A stretch of DNA of 11,195 nt from Verrucomicrobiota bacterium (GCA_019236035.1 JAFAJU010000289.1:1-11195); one strand, 5' to 3'. Positions 1 to 6,940 are shown, numbered from the stretch's first letter. Translations and numbers: made by a program. The notes: generated by a model not told the origin, from the sequence alone.

Positions 1-468
1 ACCTATACACTTCGCGGCGGTTAAAAACACCTCCGGATCAGGTTTGCCGTGGGAAACATCTTCCGCGGTGACGATGGCCGAAAAAAAATCGCCGAACCCA
101 AGCATTCCCAGGCTCGTTTCGATGTTTAGCCGATGGGTCGAAGATCCAATAGCGCAACGGATACCCAACTGCCTAAGCTTAGCGAGCCATCCGGTAACAC
201 CCGGAAGAGGATCAATACCCCAATCGAGAAGGATCTCACGATAGAGTTCCTCCTTGCGAAGTGATAGTTTTAGGATCTCTTCAGGGCGATCACTCCAATT
301 CAGCAGATTTGGAATGATGACTTCGTTCTTCATTCCGAATCCCTTCTTGAAATGGCCCTCTGGGAGCGTGAATCCGGTTTCCTTCGCCAAACGTTCCCAG
401 CTTTCTTCGTGATGCGAGGAAGAGTCGATAATGACTCCATCCCAATCAAAGATTGCGCCGAATATCAT
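1..468 (-). CDS. HAD-superfamily hydrolase, beta-phosphoglucomutase/phosphatase-like (C-terminus off the left edge)
   Basis: Only the first 156 residues are in the window; the reading frame is still open at base 1. Residues 7-16 read FDWDGVIIDS, the HAD motif I, with D8 as the expected nucleophile and D10 as the general acid/base. Residues 107-111 (IGSST) fit motif II and K142 in HGKPDPEVF fits motif III; motif IV with the second metal-binding Asp would lie beyond the edge. The helical stretch between motifs I and II is the cap domain of the beta-phosphoglucomutase/phosphoglycolate phosphatase type, so a small phosphorylated metabolite (sugar phosphate or similar) is the likely substrate, but it cannot be named. 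The ATG sits in an ATGA overlap with the stop of the upstream protease-like gene, and no clear Shine-Dalgarno site precedes it, so translation is probably coupled. Confidence 0.9.
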   Translation of the reverse strand, partial: MIFGAIFDWDGVIIDSSSHHEESWERLAKETGFTLPEGHFKKGFGMKNEVIIPNLLNWSDRPEEILKLSLRKEELYREILLDWGIDPLPGVTGWLAKLRQLGIRCAIGSSTHRLNIETSLGMLGFGDFFSAIVTAEDVSHGKPDPEVFLTAAKCIG

Positions 469-1955
469 AGGCGCTGCAAGGCCGGGAGCGAATAGACCTT
501 CTGCAGCTGTGCTGTATCCTCATCGACCTGTTTTGCGTCCAGATAGATCTCGTGGGGATCCTCTTCGAACTCGATCTTGTCAAAACCGTCCGTTGGATTT
601 TTCACGGCCGCCGCGAAATCATCAAGATTCAGAATTTTTCGGCCATTCACTTTCTCTACCACCAGGTTGTTCAATTGTTCGTAGCCAACGGTGTCCTGCG
701 TGGGCAGGATCTGAGTCAGGAAGACGATTTTTCGTTTTTCGGGGAAGAGGTCGGACTGAAAGCGGTCGTAATAGACCAATCGTTGGGGCGCATCCTTTAA
801 CCAGTTCGCTCCCCATTCCCGAAGATATTGTCTGGTTAATTCCTGAAATACCAAGCCGCCTAGAATGTAGTATCGGGGCGGTTTCCCAATCGTGTACGGC
901 TCGACAACATAGTCCTCAGAAGATCGACGGAACAACTCCACGCTCAGCTGCTTGCGCATGCCGTCCCGGATCACCGTCATGGTCACCTGTTGTCCGCAGT
1001 AGGCCTCCGTTGTGGTTAGATGGGTAATAGAAAGCTTGCCATAGACCGGGTGGAGATAATTACCATCAGGGTCGACCTGCTTGTCGCCGATGGCGACAAG
1101 AACGTCACCCTCTTTCACACCGGCCTTCGCAGCCGGTCCGTTCCGGTCAACTTGGTTGACGTACACGCCGCCATCAGAATCCTGGAGCTTCAGGTATTTG
1201 CGAAGCTGAGGATCGCGGGTCGGTGAGAAGGCCAGCCCGGCTCGAGGGAAGCCTTTGTAGGGCTGGTGTTGCGCTTCGGTAAGAAAATGTTCAATGACCG
1301 GACTTGCGATAGCGTCAACCGTCTGTGATCGACTATCGTACCGCATTAAGAATGCGGCTAGTTTGTTGTCCTTTACAATCGGCAGCGTAAAACTGTTTTC
1401 CCGAAACTGTAGCGGGCAGCTGATGCGGAACATCAGATACCCCGAATCTTCGAGCGCGTACTTACCGACTTCGACGCTCGTCACCAACGCCCTCGTGGAA
1501 ACCGGGGTTCCATTGGACTCCAACTGCAAGACCGACAGATCGTCGCCGGTCTTTACATGGGTGGTTGTTTGCACCGGCTGCATGCCTGCAAGAAATTTCG
1601 GATCCGTCGAACTTAGCGTGGCCAGATTCGCTTCGTAATCGATGACCTGCACCGTAGCGACCGACTTCTCTCCGCTGTCGGCCCGCTCCAACTCGATGTA
1701 ATTACTGTTTGCAACGAGTTCTGCGGTCACCAGGATTCTACCGTTATCGATCACGACTCCCAGGCCGCGGCGAACGAACGGAGCTTCTTTGCTCCAGGGT
1801 CTCAGAAAATCATAGGCTTGATTCGTAGAATTAACCCGCACCACTGAGCCCTTTTGTTCAGGGGATGCCGGTTCCTCTTTTGGCGTCAGTTCCGGCGCTG
1901 CCAGGCCGGAATGAAGAAGCCCAAAAGCAAATGCAATGGCTAAAAGCGATTTCAG
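465..1955 (-). CDS. Secreted Deg/HtrA-like pseudoprotease (trypsin fold, PDZ, C-terminal PDZ-like domain)
   Basis: This is a paralogue of the gene just upstream and keeps its layout: trypsin-like region (about 36-230), PDZ domain (about 237-340; GVYVNQV...AGVKEGDVL), and a C-terminal PDZ-like domain as in plant-type Deg proteases (about 360-470). The catalytic residues are lost: the His position reads AEL (E79), the Asp position reads EANLATL (N110), and the GNSGGP serine loop is replaced by RENSFTLP (S188 only). It is therefore unlikely to be a protease; a regulatory, scaffold or substrate-binding role is inference. The first conventional in-frame start is GTG at 1844, which gives 459 residues and no signal peptide. 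Extending to CTG at 1953-1955 adds MKSLLAIAFAFGLLHSGLAA, a textbook signal peptide, preceded by GGAAAGGGG about nine bases upstream. I chose CTG (496 residues). It overlaps the stop of the upstream gene (CTGA) and ends in an ATGA overlap with the HAD gene. Confidence 0.82.
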   Translation of the reverse strand: MKSLLAIAFAFGLLHSGLAAPELTPKEEPASPEQKGSVVRVNSTNQAYDFLRPWSKEAPFVRRGLGVVIDNGRILVTAELVANSNYIELERADSGEKSVATVQVIDYEANLATLSSTDPKFLAGMQPVQTTTHVKTGDDLSVLQLESNGTPVSTRALVTSVEVGKYALEDSGYLMFRISCPLQFRENSFTLPIVKDNKLAAFLMRYDSRSQTVDAIASPVIEHFLTEAQHQPYKGFPRAGLAFSPTRDPQLRKYLKLQDSDGGVYVNQVDRNGPAAKAGVKEGDVLVAIGDKQVDPDGNYLHPVYGKLSITHLTTTEAYCGQQVTMTVIRDGMRKQLSVELFRRSSEDYVVEPYTIGKPPRYYILGGLVFQELTRQYLREWGANWLKDAPQRLVYYDRFQSDLFPEKRKIVFLTQILPTQDTVGYEQLNNLVVEKVNGRKILNLDDFAAAVKNPTDGFDKIEFEEDPHEIYLDAKQVDEDTAQLQKVYSLPALQRL

Positions 1956-3418
1956 TGTGTTAGGCCCCTTTCCACATACTGTTCCTTGTGCACGTTGTAG
2001 TTCCCTAATATTCGATCTCTGGCCTGCTCAACGGCAGAGCGCTCCAAGACCGCTGGGCGAACGCTCCCAACGAAATGAATGACATAGTAGTCGCTCTTCT
2101 GCGCAAATGCGTCCGCGACATCTTCAAGCGTTCGAATCTTCTTGTCATTAACCGAGTCGACAACTTGAAACCGAAGGTCGGAAAGATAGGCGTTTACCGG
2201 GTCCGGAAGAATGTTCGATAGTACAACCACTTCGGGGTGGGTCTTGTAGATCTCGTCTGTGACGAAGTAATCGTAGTAATAGCGTAGCCGCAGATCTTCG
2301 ATTTGGTAGGCATCGATGAAATTCTTTGACAATGGCTGGAAGACTAGTCCACCGAATAAGACAAATCTGGGTGGCGAATCATAATGGTTTGCCTGAATAA
2401 GGTAAGGCCAGTTCCCTTTCAGCCGGATTTCGACCGTCTGTTTTGTTTTGTCCCGCCAGATGCCGAATTTGACCGTGTCGTCTTTGAACTTCCGTTCGAC
2501 AATCTCCGGCATTTCGACGCGTTCACCGTCCAGCTGTACAAAACCATCGCTGGCAATTGGATGGTCATCGATTGTCAGCAGCACGTCCCCTTGCTGCAAG
2601 ATCCCCTGGCTGGATCCCTCCGATGACACGGAGCTTACCATGACGCCTTGCTCATTATCTGGGAGCCCAAGTGCATGACGCTCCGCCGGGTTGAGCAGCT
2701 TAAAGTAAGTGATCGACAGGTCTACGTAACCGTCGTAATGGCCGCCCGAAATGTCTTTGAGGAAACGTCGAATCACCGGCGTCGGAATCATGTAACCGAC
2801 GTTTTGGGCAACGTCTCCGCTATACCCTTGGAACGCGACGCCAACAACTTTGCCATCCTGCATCACCGGACCGCCCGAGTTTCCCGGATTGATCGCAGCA
2901 TCGATCTGTACAGCGAGATGGGAGTCAATCGCCGAATGGGTATAAGTCTGGAAGTCGATCCGGGAAATAATTCCGCGGGTCACGGACAACCGGTCCCCGC
3001 CAATCGGGTAACCGTACACAGTGACCGGTGACTCAATGGCCGGGATCCCTCCAAAACCGAGCGAACGCGTGTTTTGAAAGAAACCCTTGTCCAGGACACG
3101 CAGCACCGCCAAGTCGCAGTCGTGACCAACAAACTGCACGAGGGCCGGATATCGTTCCGGGTCATCCTCCTTTTCGACTACGATAAATCGCGCGTTGCTG
3201 ACTACGTGGGCGTTGGTCAGAATTCTATTGTTGTCGATGACAAATCCGGCGCCGACTCCAACAGTGGTCGAGCCCGGATTCCACGGCACCTTATAGTCTT
3301 GCTCCTGGGATGTCGCCGTGATGCGGACAAGACTCTTGCGGATGTCGACTGCTTTGGGAACTTGCGCAATAGCATCCGATACGATGAAAAATGCTACGAG
3401 AGCTATACAGCGAATCAT
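1952..3418 (-). CDS. Secreted Deg/HtrA-type serine protease with PDZ domains
   Basis: A 488-residue serine endopeptidase of the trypsin-like Deg (S1C) family. Residues 1-18 form a Sec signal peptide ending in AIA, so it should act in the periplasm. The catalytic triad is complete: H71 in TNAHVV, D102 in CDLAVL, S181 in NPGNSGGPV. A PDZ domain spans about 232-335 (QGVMVSSV...ILQQGDVLLTID), and residues about 350-455 form a second PDZ-like domain of the type seen at the C-terminus of plant Deg proteases (FGGLVFQPLS; VVVLSNILPD; VDSVNDKKI). Such proteins degrade or refold damaged envelope proteins; the specific substrate is unknown. It is the first gene of a three-gene minus-strand operon, followed directly by an inactive paralogue and a HAD hydrolase. 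The ATG at 3416-3418 sits right before the signal peptide although no good Shine-Dalgarno site is visible. Confidence 0.93.
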   Translation of the reverse strand: MIRCIALVAFFIVSDAIAQVPKAVDIRKSLVRITATSQEQDYKVPWNPGSTTVGVGAGFVIDNNRILTNAHVVSNARFIVVEKEDDPERYPALVQFVGHDCDLAVLRVLDKGFFQNTRSLGFGGIPAIESPVTVYGYPIGGDRLSVTRGIISRIDFQTYTHSAIDSHLAVQIDAAINPGNSGGPVMQDGKVVGVAFQGYSGDVAQNVGYMIPTPVIRRFLKDISGGHYDGYVDLSITYFKLLNPAERHALGLPDNEQGVMVSSVSSEGSSQGILQQGDVLLTIDDHPIASDGFVQLDGERVEMPEIVERKFKDDTVKFGIWRDKTKQTVEIRLKGNWPYLIQANHYDSPPRFVLFGGLVFQPLSKNFIDAYQIEDLRLRYYYDYFVTDEIYKTHPEVVVLSNILPDPVNAYLSDLRFQVVDSVNDKKIRTLEDVADAFAQKSDYYVIHFVGSVRPAVLERSAVEQARDRILGNYNVHKEQYVERGLTH

Positions 3419-3465
3419 CAGTTTGAGCCGGGAAAGTGGCTCAGAAGCACTCGCTCGTCAACAAC

Positions 3466-3672
3466 GTCGGTGTCGGCGTGTCGGCGTTTCGGCGTATGAG
3501 TGCTCCTTGAAACGGGTTTCCGTCGGCGTCAGAAAGGAGAATCGGCGTATCAGCGTGTGAGTCGTTTTGAACGGGTGCCAGTCCAGCATCATCAAGGAGA
3601 CATTTACTCGTGGTTTTCCCGCTCCTGCTGTTCCCGGCGGATACGCCGATACGCCGACACGCCTACATCGGC
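3466..3672. repeat. Imperfect 32-base terminal inverted repeats with internal tandem copies in the gap between ychF and the protease gene
   Basis: The 263-base gap 3419-3681 holds no gene. Bases 3466-3497 match the reverse complement of 3641-3672 at 28 of 32 positions, with 143 bases between the arms. The arms are built from the octamer GATACGCC and its variants: three head-to-tail copies at 3640-3663, and the complementary form (CGGCGTAT) at 3490-3497 and 3543-3550. Inside, 3481-3540 and 3542-3600 look like two diverged copies of a 60-base unit, both starting TCGGCGT and ending AAGGAGA (about 70% alike by eye). No transposase is present. This could be a non-autonomous repeat or palindromic element; it also must contain the promoter of the protease operon, which I could not pick out. 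Confidence 0.65.
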
Positions 3673-3681
3673 GACCCTACC

Positions 3682-4806
3682 TCACACATTGAATCTGAAT
3701 TCCATGACATCGCCGTCTTTCACGACATACTCTTTGCCCTCAATCCTTAGTTTCCCGGCTTCCCGGCTTTTGGCGAAAGAGCCGAGTCGGACGAGCTCAT
3801 CGAAATGAACGGTTTCCGCGGCGATAAAACCGCGCTCAAAATCTGAGTGAATAACGCCCGCCGCCGCTGGAGCCTTGTCACCTTCGTGAATCGTCCAGGC
3901 ACGCGTCTCCTTTTCTCCGGTGGCGCCGTAAGTGCGAAGTCCAAGTAAATGATACACGGCCCGAATTAACGCGCCGGCGCCGCTCTCGCTTACCCCAATA
4001 CCCGCCAGGTATTCGGCAGCTTCCTCGGCTGATAGATCGACCAACTCGCTTTCAATTTGCGCACTGATCACTACCGCCTCGGTCGCAAGATGTGTGCGCG
4101 CGTACGCCGATACGGCCGCGACGTGCCCGGCTGCCGCGCCGCCCGTGGCACCGGCCAGGATCCCGGCAAGATCCGATTCAGCAACGTTGCATGCGAAGAT
4201 GGTCGGTTTTGCGGTGAGTAAGAAAAGCGTTCCCAACAGAGATCGCTCCTCTGTACTGGTCTCCAGCGTGATTGCAGGCTGGCCGCTGTTCAAGTGCGGG
4301 ATCAACCTTTCCAGCAGAGCCGCCTCGGCCTTGGCTTGTTTGTCTCCGGTTCGGATCTGCTTCTGTAATCGTTCTAACCGCTTCTGCAGGGACGCGAGGT
4401 CGGCCAGGATCAATTCGGTATTGATCACTTCAATGTCGCGGATCGGATCGATCGATCCGCTGATATGGTGAATATCGCTGTTTTCGAAACAGCGCACCAC
4501 CTGGACGACGGCGTCGACCTCGCGAATATGGCTTAGAAATTGGTTACCCAGACCTTCTCCCTGACTGGCACCTTGCACCAGGCCCGCGATATCGACGAAC
4601 TCGATCGCCGCGGGAACCGTTCGCGTCGATTTAGACAATTTTGTCAAAGCTTCCAGCCGAGAGTCGGGCACTGAGACGACTCCCTGGTTCGGCTCGATTG
4701 TGCAGAAAGGATAGTTTGCTGCCTCAGCCTTCCGAGTGCGCGTAACGGCGTTGAAAAGCGTCGACTTTCCTACGTTCGGCAAACCGACAATTCCTGCGCT
4801 CAACAT
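3682..4806 (-). CDS. ychF: Redox/ribosome-associated P-loop ATPase YchF (OLA1 family)
   Basis: 374 residues, close to the usual length of about 363 for YchF. The P-loop GLPNVGKST covers residues 8-16, the G3 motif DIAGLV residues 72-77, and the G4 position reads NVAE (207-210) instead of NKxD, which is the family signature explaining its preference for ATP over GTP. The TGS domain occupies about 287-374 and ends in the characteristic GKEYVVKDGDVMEFRFNV. The long helical hairpin (about 130-175) between G3 and G4 is also typical. YchF binds ribosomes and affects translation and the oxidative stress response. The ATG is fixed by MLSAGIVGLP. It is divergent from the DUF4870 gene, with only 98 bases between the two starts, and lies 263 bases upstream of the protease operon on the same strand. 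Confidence 0.97.
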   Translation of the reverse strand: MLSAGIVGLPNVGKSTLFNAVTRTRKAEAANYPFCTIEPNQGVVSVPDSRLEALTKLSKSTRTVPAAIEFVDIAGLVQGASQGEGLGNQFLSHIREVDAVVQVVRCFENSDIHHISGSIDPIRDIEVINTELILADLASLQKRLERLQKQIRTGDKQAKAEAALLERLIPHLNSGQPAITLETSTEERSLLGTLFLLTAKPTIFACNVAESDLAGILAGATGGAAAGHVAAVSAYARTHLATEAVVISAQIESELVDLSAEEAAEYLAGIGVSESGAGALIRAVYHLLGLRTYGATGEKETRAWTIHEGDKAPAAAGVIHSDFERGFIAAETVHFDELVRLGSFAKSREAGKLRIEGKEYVVKDGDVMEFRFNV

Positions 4807-4852
4807 AAGGCGCCGAACGTAGCGCGGCGGTTGGCCCTAATCACGTGAAATC

Positions 4853-4880
4853 TTGACATTCCCAGAACGGCTCCTACGAT
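4853..4880 (+). promoter_or_regulatory. Candidate sigma70-type promoter for the DUF4870 gene
   Basis: TTGACA (4853-4858) is a perfect -35 box, followed after 16 bases by TACGAT (4875-4880), four of six matches to the -10 consensus. It lies about 24 bases upstream of the ATG at 4905, giving a short leader with no clear Shine-Dalgarno site. It sits in the 98-base divergent gap shared with ychF, whose own promoter must lie here on the other strand. Confidence 0.5.
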
Positions 4881-4904
4881 CGCGCCTGAACCCAAATCAC
4901 TGAT

Positions 4905-5306
4905 ATGGCTGACGTAAATACCTCTTCTCCGACCGGAAGCGATACTGGGCTGCCTTCGAATGTAGCTGCCGGACTTTGCGCGATTTTCCATCTCCTCGGA
5001 GGGATCGTCTTTTATTTCGTCGAAAAGAAAGATCTCTTCGTTCGTCATTGGGCTGTGCAGGCCATATATTTTGGCGCTGCCTGGATTGGTGCCTTCATCG
5101 CAATCTCGGTTCTATCGGGAATCCTGGGTCATCTTCCGGGCATAGGTTTCATTTTTGCACTGCTCTTTGCATTGCTCTGGTTCATTGTTTGGCTCGTTGG
5201 TGTGATCCTTTGGATCATCGGAATCATCAAGGCTTTCCAAGGTCAGAAATGGGAATACCCGATCATCTCGCAGCAGGGTAAAAGATATTTTCCGAACCTC
5301 TCGTAA
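4905..5306 (+). CDS. DUF4870 (Tic20-like) small membrane protein
   Basis: 133 residues of a small integral membrane protein. After a polar N-terminus (1-17), residues about 19-39 form one membrane segment, followed by KKDLFVRHWAVQAIYF, the polar loop with F..HW..QA that marks DUF4870 proteins, then strongly hydrophobic stretches (about 52-75 and 80-112) and a short polar tail. The family is widespread and its function is not established; distant similarity to the Tic20 channel component is often noted, but transport should not be assumed. It is divergently transcribed from ychF and convergent with trpA. The start is the only sensible ATG before the first membrane segment. Confidence 0.85.
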   Translation: MADVNTSSPTGSDTGLPSNVAAGLCAIFHLLGGIVFYFVEKKDLFVRHWAVQAIYFGAAWIGAFIAISVLSGILGHLPGIGFIFALLFALLWFIVWLVGVILWIIGIIKAFQGQKWEYPIISQQGKRYFPNLS

Positions 5307-5341
5307 GAGAGGCCTTTGTGAACTCGTCTGTCGTCCAGCCC

Positions 5342-5372
5342 CGGTGGGTCGCGCAGGAGCGCGACCCTACCG
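5342..5372. terminator. Hairpin between two convergent genes, possible bidirectional terminator
   Basis: GGGTCGCGC (5346-5354) pairs perfectly with GCGCGACCC (5359-5367) around the loop AGGA; one bulged T (5368) allows four more pairs (CGGT with ACCG). The hairpin overlaps the trpA stop codon and lies 35 bases after the stop of the DUF4870 gene. There is no T-run on either side, so intrinsic termination is uncertain; it could instead be a transcript-end stabiliser or a dispersed repeat. Confidence 0.5.
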
Positions 5373-6170
5373 CGGCACGGATTTGACGGCCTCGACCAGC
5401 GGCCGAACAAACTCCTGAATGCGATGAGGAAGTTGGCGATCGTGACTGAACTCGCCGATTCGGCGAACGATTGCGCTGCCGACGATCACAGCGTCCGCCT
5501 GAACCGCTACTTGCCTGGCTTGTTCCGCATTTGAGATCCCGAAACCGACGGCGACAGGTAAATCTGTTGCCCGGCGAATCATCGCAACATGATCACCGAT
5601 TGTTCGGGAAAGCTCTCTCTGTTCGCCCGTGACTCCCTCCCGTGACACGTAGTACACGAAGCCGCTCGCTCTGGAAACAATCTGTTTGACGCGTTCTTCG
5701 GGCGTCGTCGGCGCCACCAGGCGAATCCGGTGAAGGAGTTTCTCCTGATTGTCCGACACTAGAGTTTCTTCCGGTGGCAAATCCAACAGCAACAAGCCAT
5801 CAGCTCCGGCTATGGCTGCGTCGCGTTCGAACTTTTGGAATCCGTATTGAAACAGCGGATTGAGGTAGCTGTACAGTATGATCGGTAGTTCCAGCTTTTT
5901 GCGAATTTCGCTCACCGTTTTCAGCAGTTTCGGCACCGTTGCCCCGGCGGATAAGGCCCGTTGCGCTCCCAGTTGATTCGCGATCCCATCTGCCAGAGGA
6001 TCGGAGAACGGAATACCGATCTCTATAAAATCCACGCCCGCCTCGGACAATGCGAGCACGACGTCAACTGTACGCGCCAGCGTTGGATCGCCGCCGGTGA
6101 CGTACGCCATAAATCCGCTTCGTCCTTGCCGTCTAAGTTGCAGGAACCTCTGATCGATCCGGTTGTCCAC
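5367..6170 (-). CDS. trpA: Tryptophan synthase alpha subunit
   Basis: 267 residues, the usual length. TrpA cleaves indole-3-glycerol phosphate to indole and glyceraldehyde 3-phosphate and channels the indole to TrpB. The catalytic pair is visible as E50 (FIEIGIPF) and D61 (SDPLADG). The barrel strands YVTGGDP (23-29), GLLLLDLPPEE and YYVSREGVTG, and the phosphate-binding GFGIS and VIVGSAIV motifs are all present. The start is GTG at 6168-6170: the N-terminus (DNRIDQRF...GRSGFMAYVTGGDP) aligns with normal TrpA and no ATG fits better. GAGGAA lies just upstream inside the inverted repeat, with a short spacing of about four bases. No other trp gene is in the window, so trpA stands apart from trpB here unless the operon was rearranged. 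The stop codon lies within a hairpin. Confidence 0.97.
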   Translation of the reverse strand: MDNRIDQRFLQLRRQGRSGFMAYVTGGDPTLARTVDVVLALSEAGVDFIEIGIPFSDPLADGIANQLGAQRALSAGATVPKLLKTVSEIRKKLELPIILYSYLNPLFQYGFQKFERDAAIAGADGLLLLDLPPEETLVSDNQEKLLHRIRLVAPTTPEERVKQIVSRASGFVYYVSREGVTGEQRELSRTIGDHVAMIRRATDLPVAVGFGISNAEQARQVAVQADAVIVGSAIVRRIGEFSHDRQLPHRIQEFVRPLVEAVKSVPR

Positions 6171-6260
6171 AGGTTCCTCATAAACTCTCTAAGCAGCGAA
6201 CGCCACTGGCGCCGTTAATTTTGATGTGATTCGCTGCTAAGAAAGTTTATGAGGAACCTG
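6170..6260. repeat. Near-perfect 31-base inverted repeat spanning the divergent trpA/mobA start region
   Basis: Bases 6170-6200 match the reverse complement of 6230-6260 at 29 of 31 positions, around a 29-base centre. Each arm, read outward, ends in GTTTATGAGGAACCTG, so the GAGGAA ribosome-binding site of mobA (6251-6256) and that of trpA are copies of one sequence facing opposite ways. The centre begins with another small palindrome, CGCCACTGGCG (6201-6211). It may be an inverted duplication of one gene leader, an operator for both genes, or an inserted palindromic element. In mRNA from either gene, only one arm is certain to be included, depending on the transcription start. Confidence 0.88.
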
Positions 6261-6262
6261 AT

Positions 6263-6844
6263 GTGAGCTTGCCTTTCACAGCAGCGTTGCTTGCCGGAGG
6301 AAAGTCTCGACGCATGGGCCGAGATAAGGCTTTCCTGCCAGTCGAATGGCAAGGAAATTCGGTGCCGCTCTGGGATCGCCAATTGTCAATCCTGAAGGCG
6401 ATCGCACCGGCGGAACTCGTGGTTTCAGGCCCGCGCAAGCAGGGGTATCCGGCATCGATACGCGTGTTTCCTGACGAGTGGGACGATGCTGGCCCCCTCG
6501 GCGGCATCGCGACTTCACTCGCCCGGATTCACCAAAATATGCTCCTCGTCCTGGCGCTTGATCTGCCGCGCATTCAACCCGGATTTTTGCAAAAGTTATT
6601 GGGCCGATGTGAAGCTGACCGTGGCGTCGTCCCGATGCTGAACAACCGTTTTGAGCCACTCGTCGCCGTCTATCCAAAAGCCGCATACGGGATCGCTATC
6701 GCCCAACTCAAGAAAGGTGATTATGTCTTGCAAAATTTTGTAAGCAAATTAATGCACAGCCGCCTCATAACCTGTTTCGAAGTCGAAAGCGACGAACAGC
6801 AGCAGTTGGAGAACTGGAATACGCCCGAAGATCTCAGGACGTAG
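6263..6844 (+). CDS. mobA: Molybdenum cofactor guanylyltransferase MobA
   Basis: 193 residues, matching the family. MobA transfers GMP from GTP to molybdopterin to form the molybdopterin guanine dinucleotide cofactor used by DMSO-reductase-family enzymes, including formate dehydrogenases. Visible motifs: the nucleotide-binding LAGGKSRRMGRDK (10-22), GPLGGI (77-82), the metal-binding Asp in LALDLP (D100), RFEPLVAVY (129-137) and the C-terminal NWNTPEDL (184-191). The start is GTG at 6263, with GAGGAA ending six bases before it, inside the inverted repeat. A tiny open frame (ATG at 6249, five residues, stop TGA at 6264-6266) overlaps the start and may couple translation. The gene faces the oxidoreductase cluster, whose product is a predicted user of this cofactor. 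Confidence 0.95.
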   Translation: MSLPFTAALLAGGKSRRMGRDKAFLPVEWQGNSVPLWDRQLSILKAIAPAELVVSGPRKQGYPASIRVFPDEWDDAGPLGGIATSLARIHQNMLLVLALDLPRIQPGFLQKLLGRCEADRGVVPMLNNRFEPLVAVYPKAAYGIAIAQLKKGDYVLQNFVSKLMHSRLITCFEVESDEQQQLENWNTPEDLRT

Positions 6845-6876
6845 TAAGCAAGCGTGGGTTTCGCGCCAAGGTATAC

Positions 6877-6912
6877 GACCTATAAGACCTATACGGCCTA
6901 TATGACCTATAA
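6877..6912. repeat. Four tandem copies of a 9-base unit, GACCTATAN
   Basis: The units are GACCTATAA, GACCTATAC, GGCCTATAT and GACCTATAA, with exact 9-base spacing. They fill part of the 92-base gap between the convergent mobA and transporter genes. There are no spacers, so it is a simple tandem repeat and not a CRISPR. The period of nine is a multiple of three, so the array stays open in several frames. Confidence 0.85.
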
Positions 6913-6925
6913 GAGAGGCGTGCGT

Positions 6926-6940
6926 CTGAGGCAACCTCAG
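6926..6940. terminator. Short perfect hairpin at the end of the transporter gene
   Basis: CTGAGG (6926-6931) pairs with CCTCAG (6935-6940) around the loop CAA. It overlaps the stop codon of the transporter gene and follows mobA by about 80 bases. The stem is only six pairs and no T-run follows on either strand, so a terminator role for the convergent pair is only possible. Confidence 0.3.

Noticed and set aside
3500..3808. 102-residue plus-strand open frame over the repeat region
   Set aside because: It crosses the inverted-repeat element and the antisense of ychF, with no protein-like features.
6877..6912. Possible CRISPR array
   Set aside because: The units are 9 bases long and directly abutting, with no spacers and no cas genes nearby.
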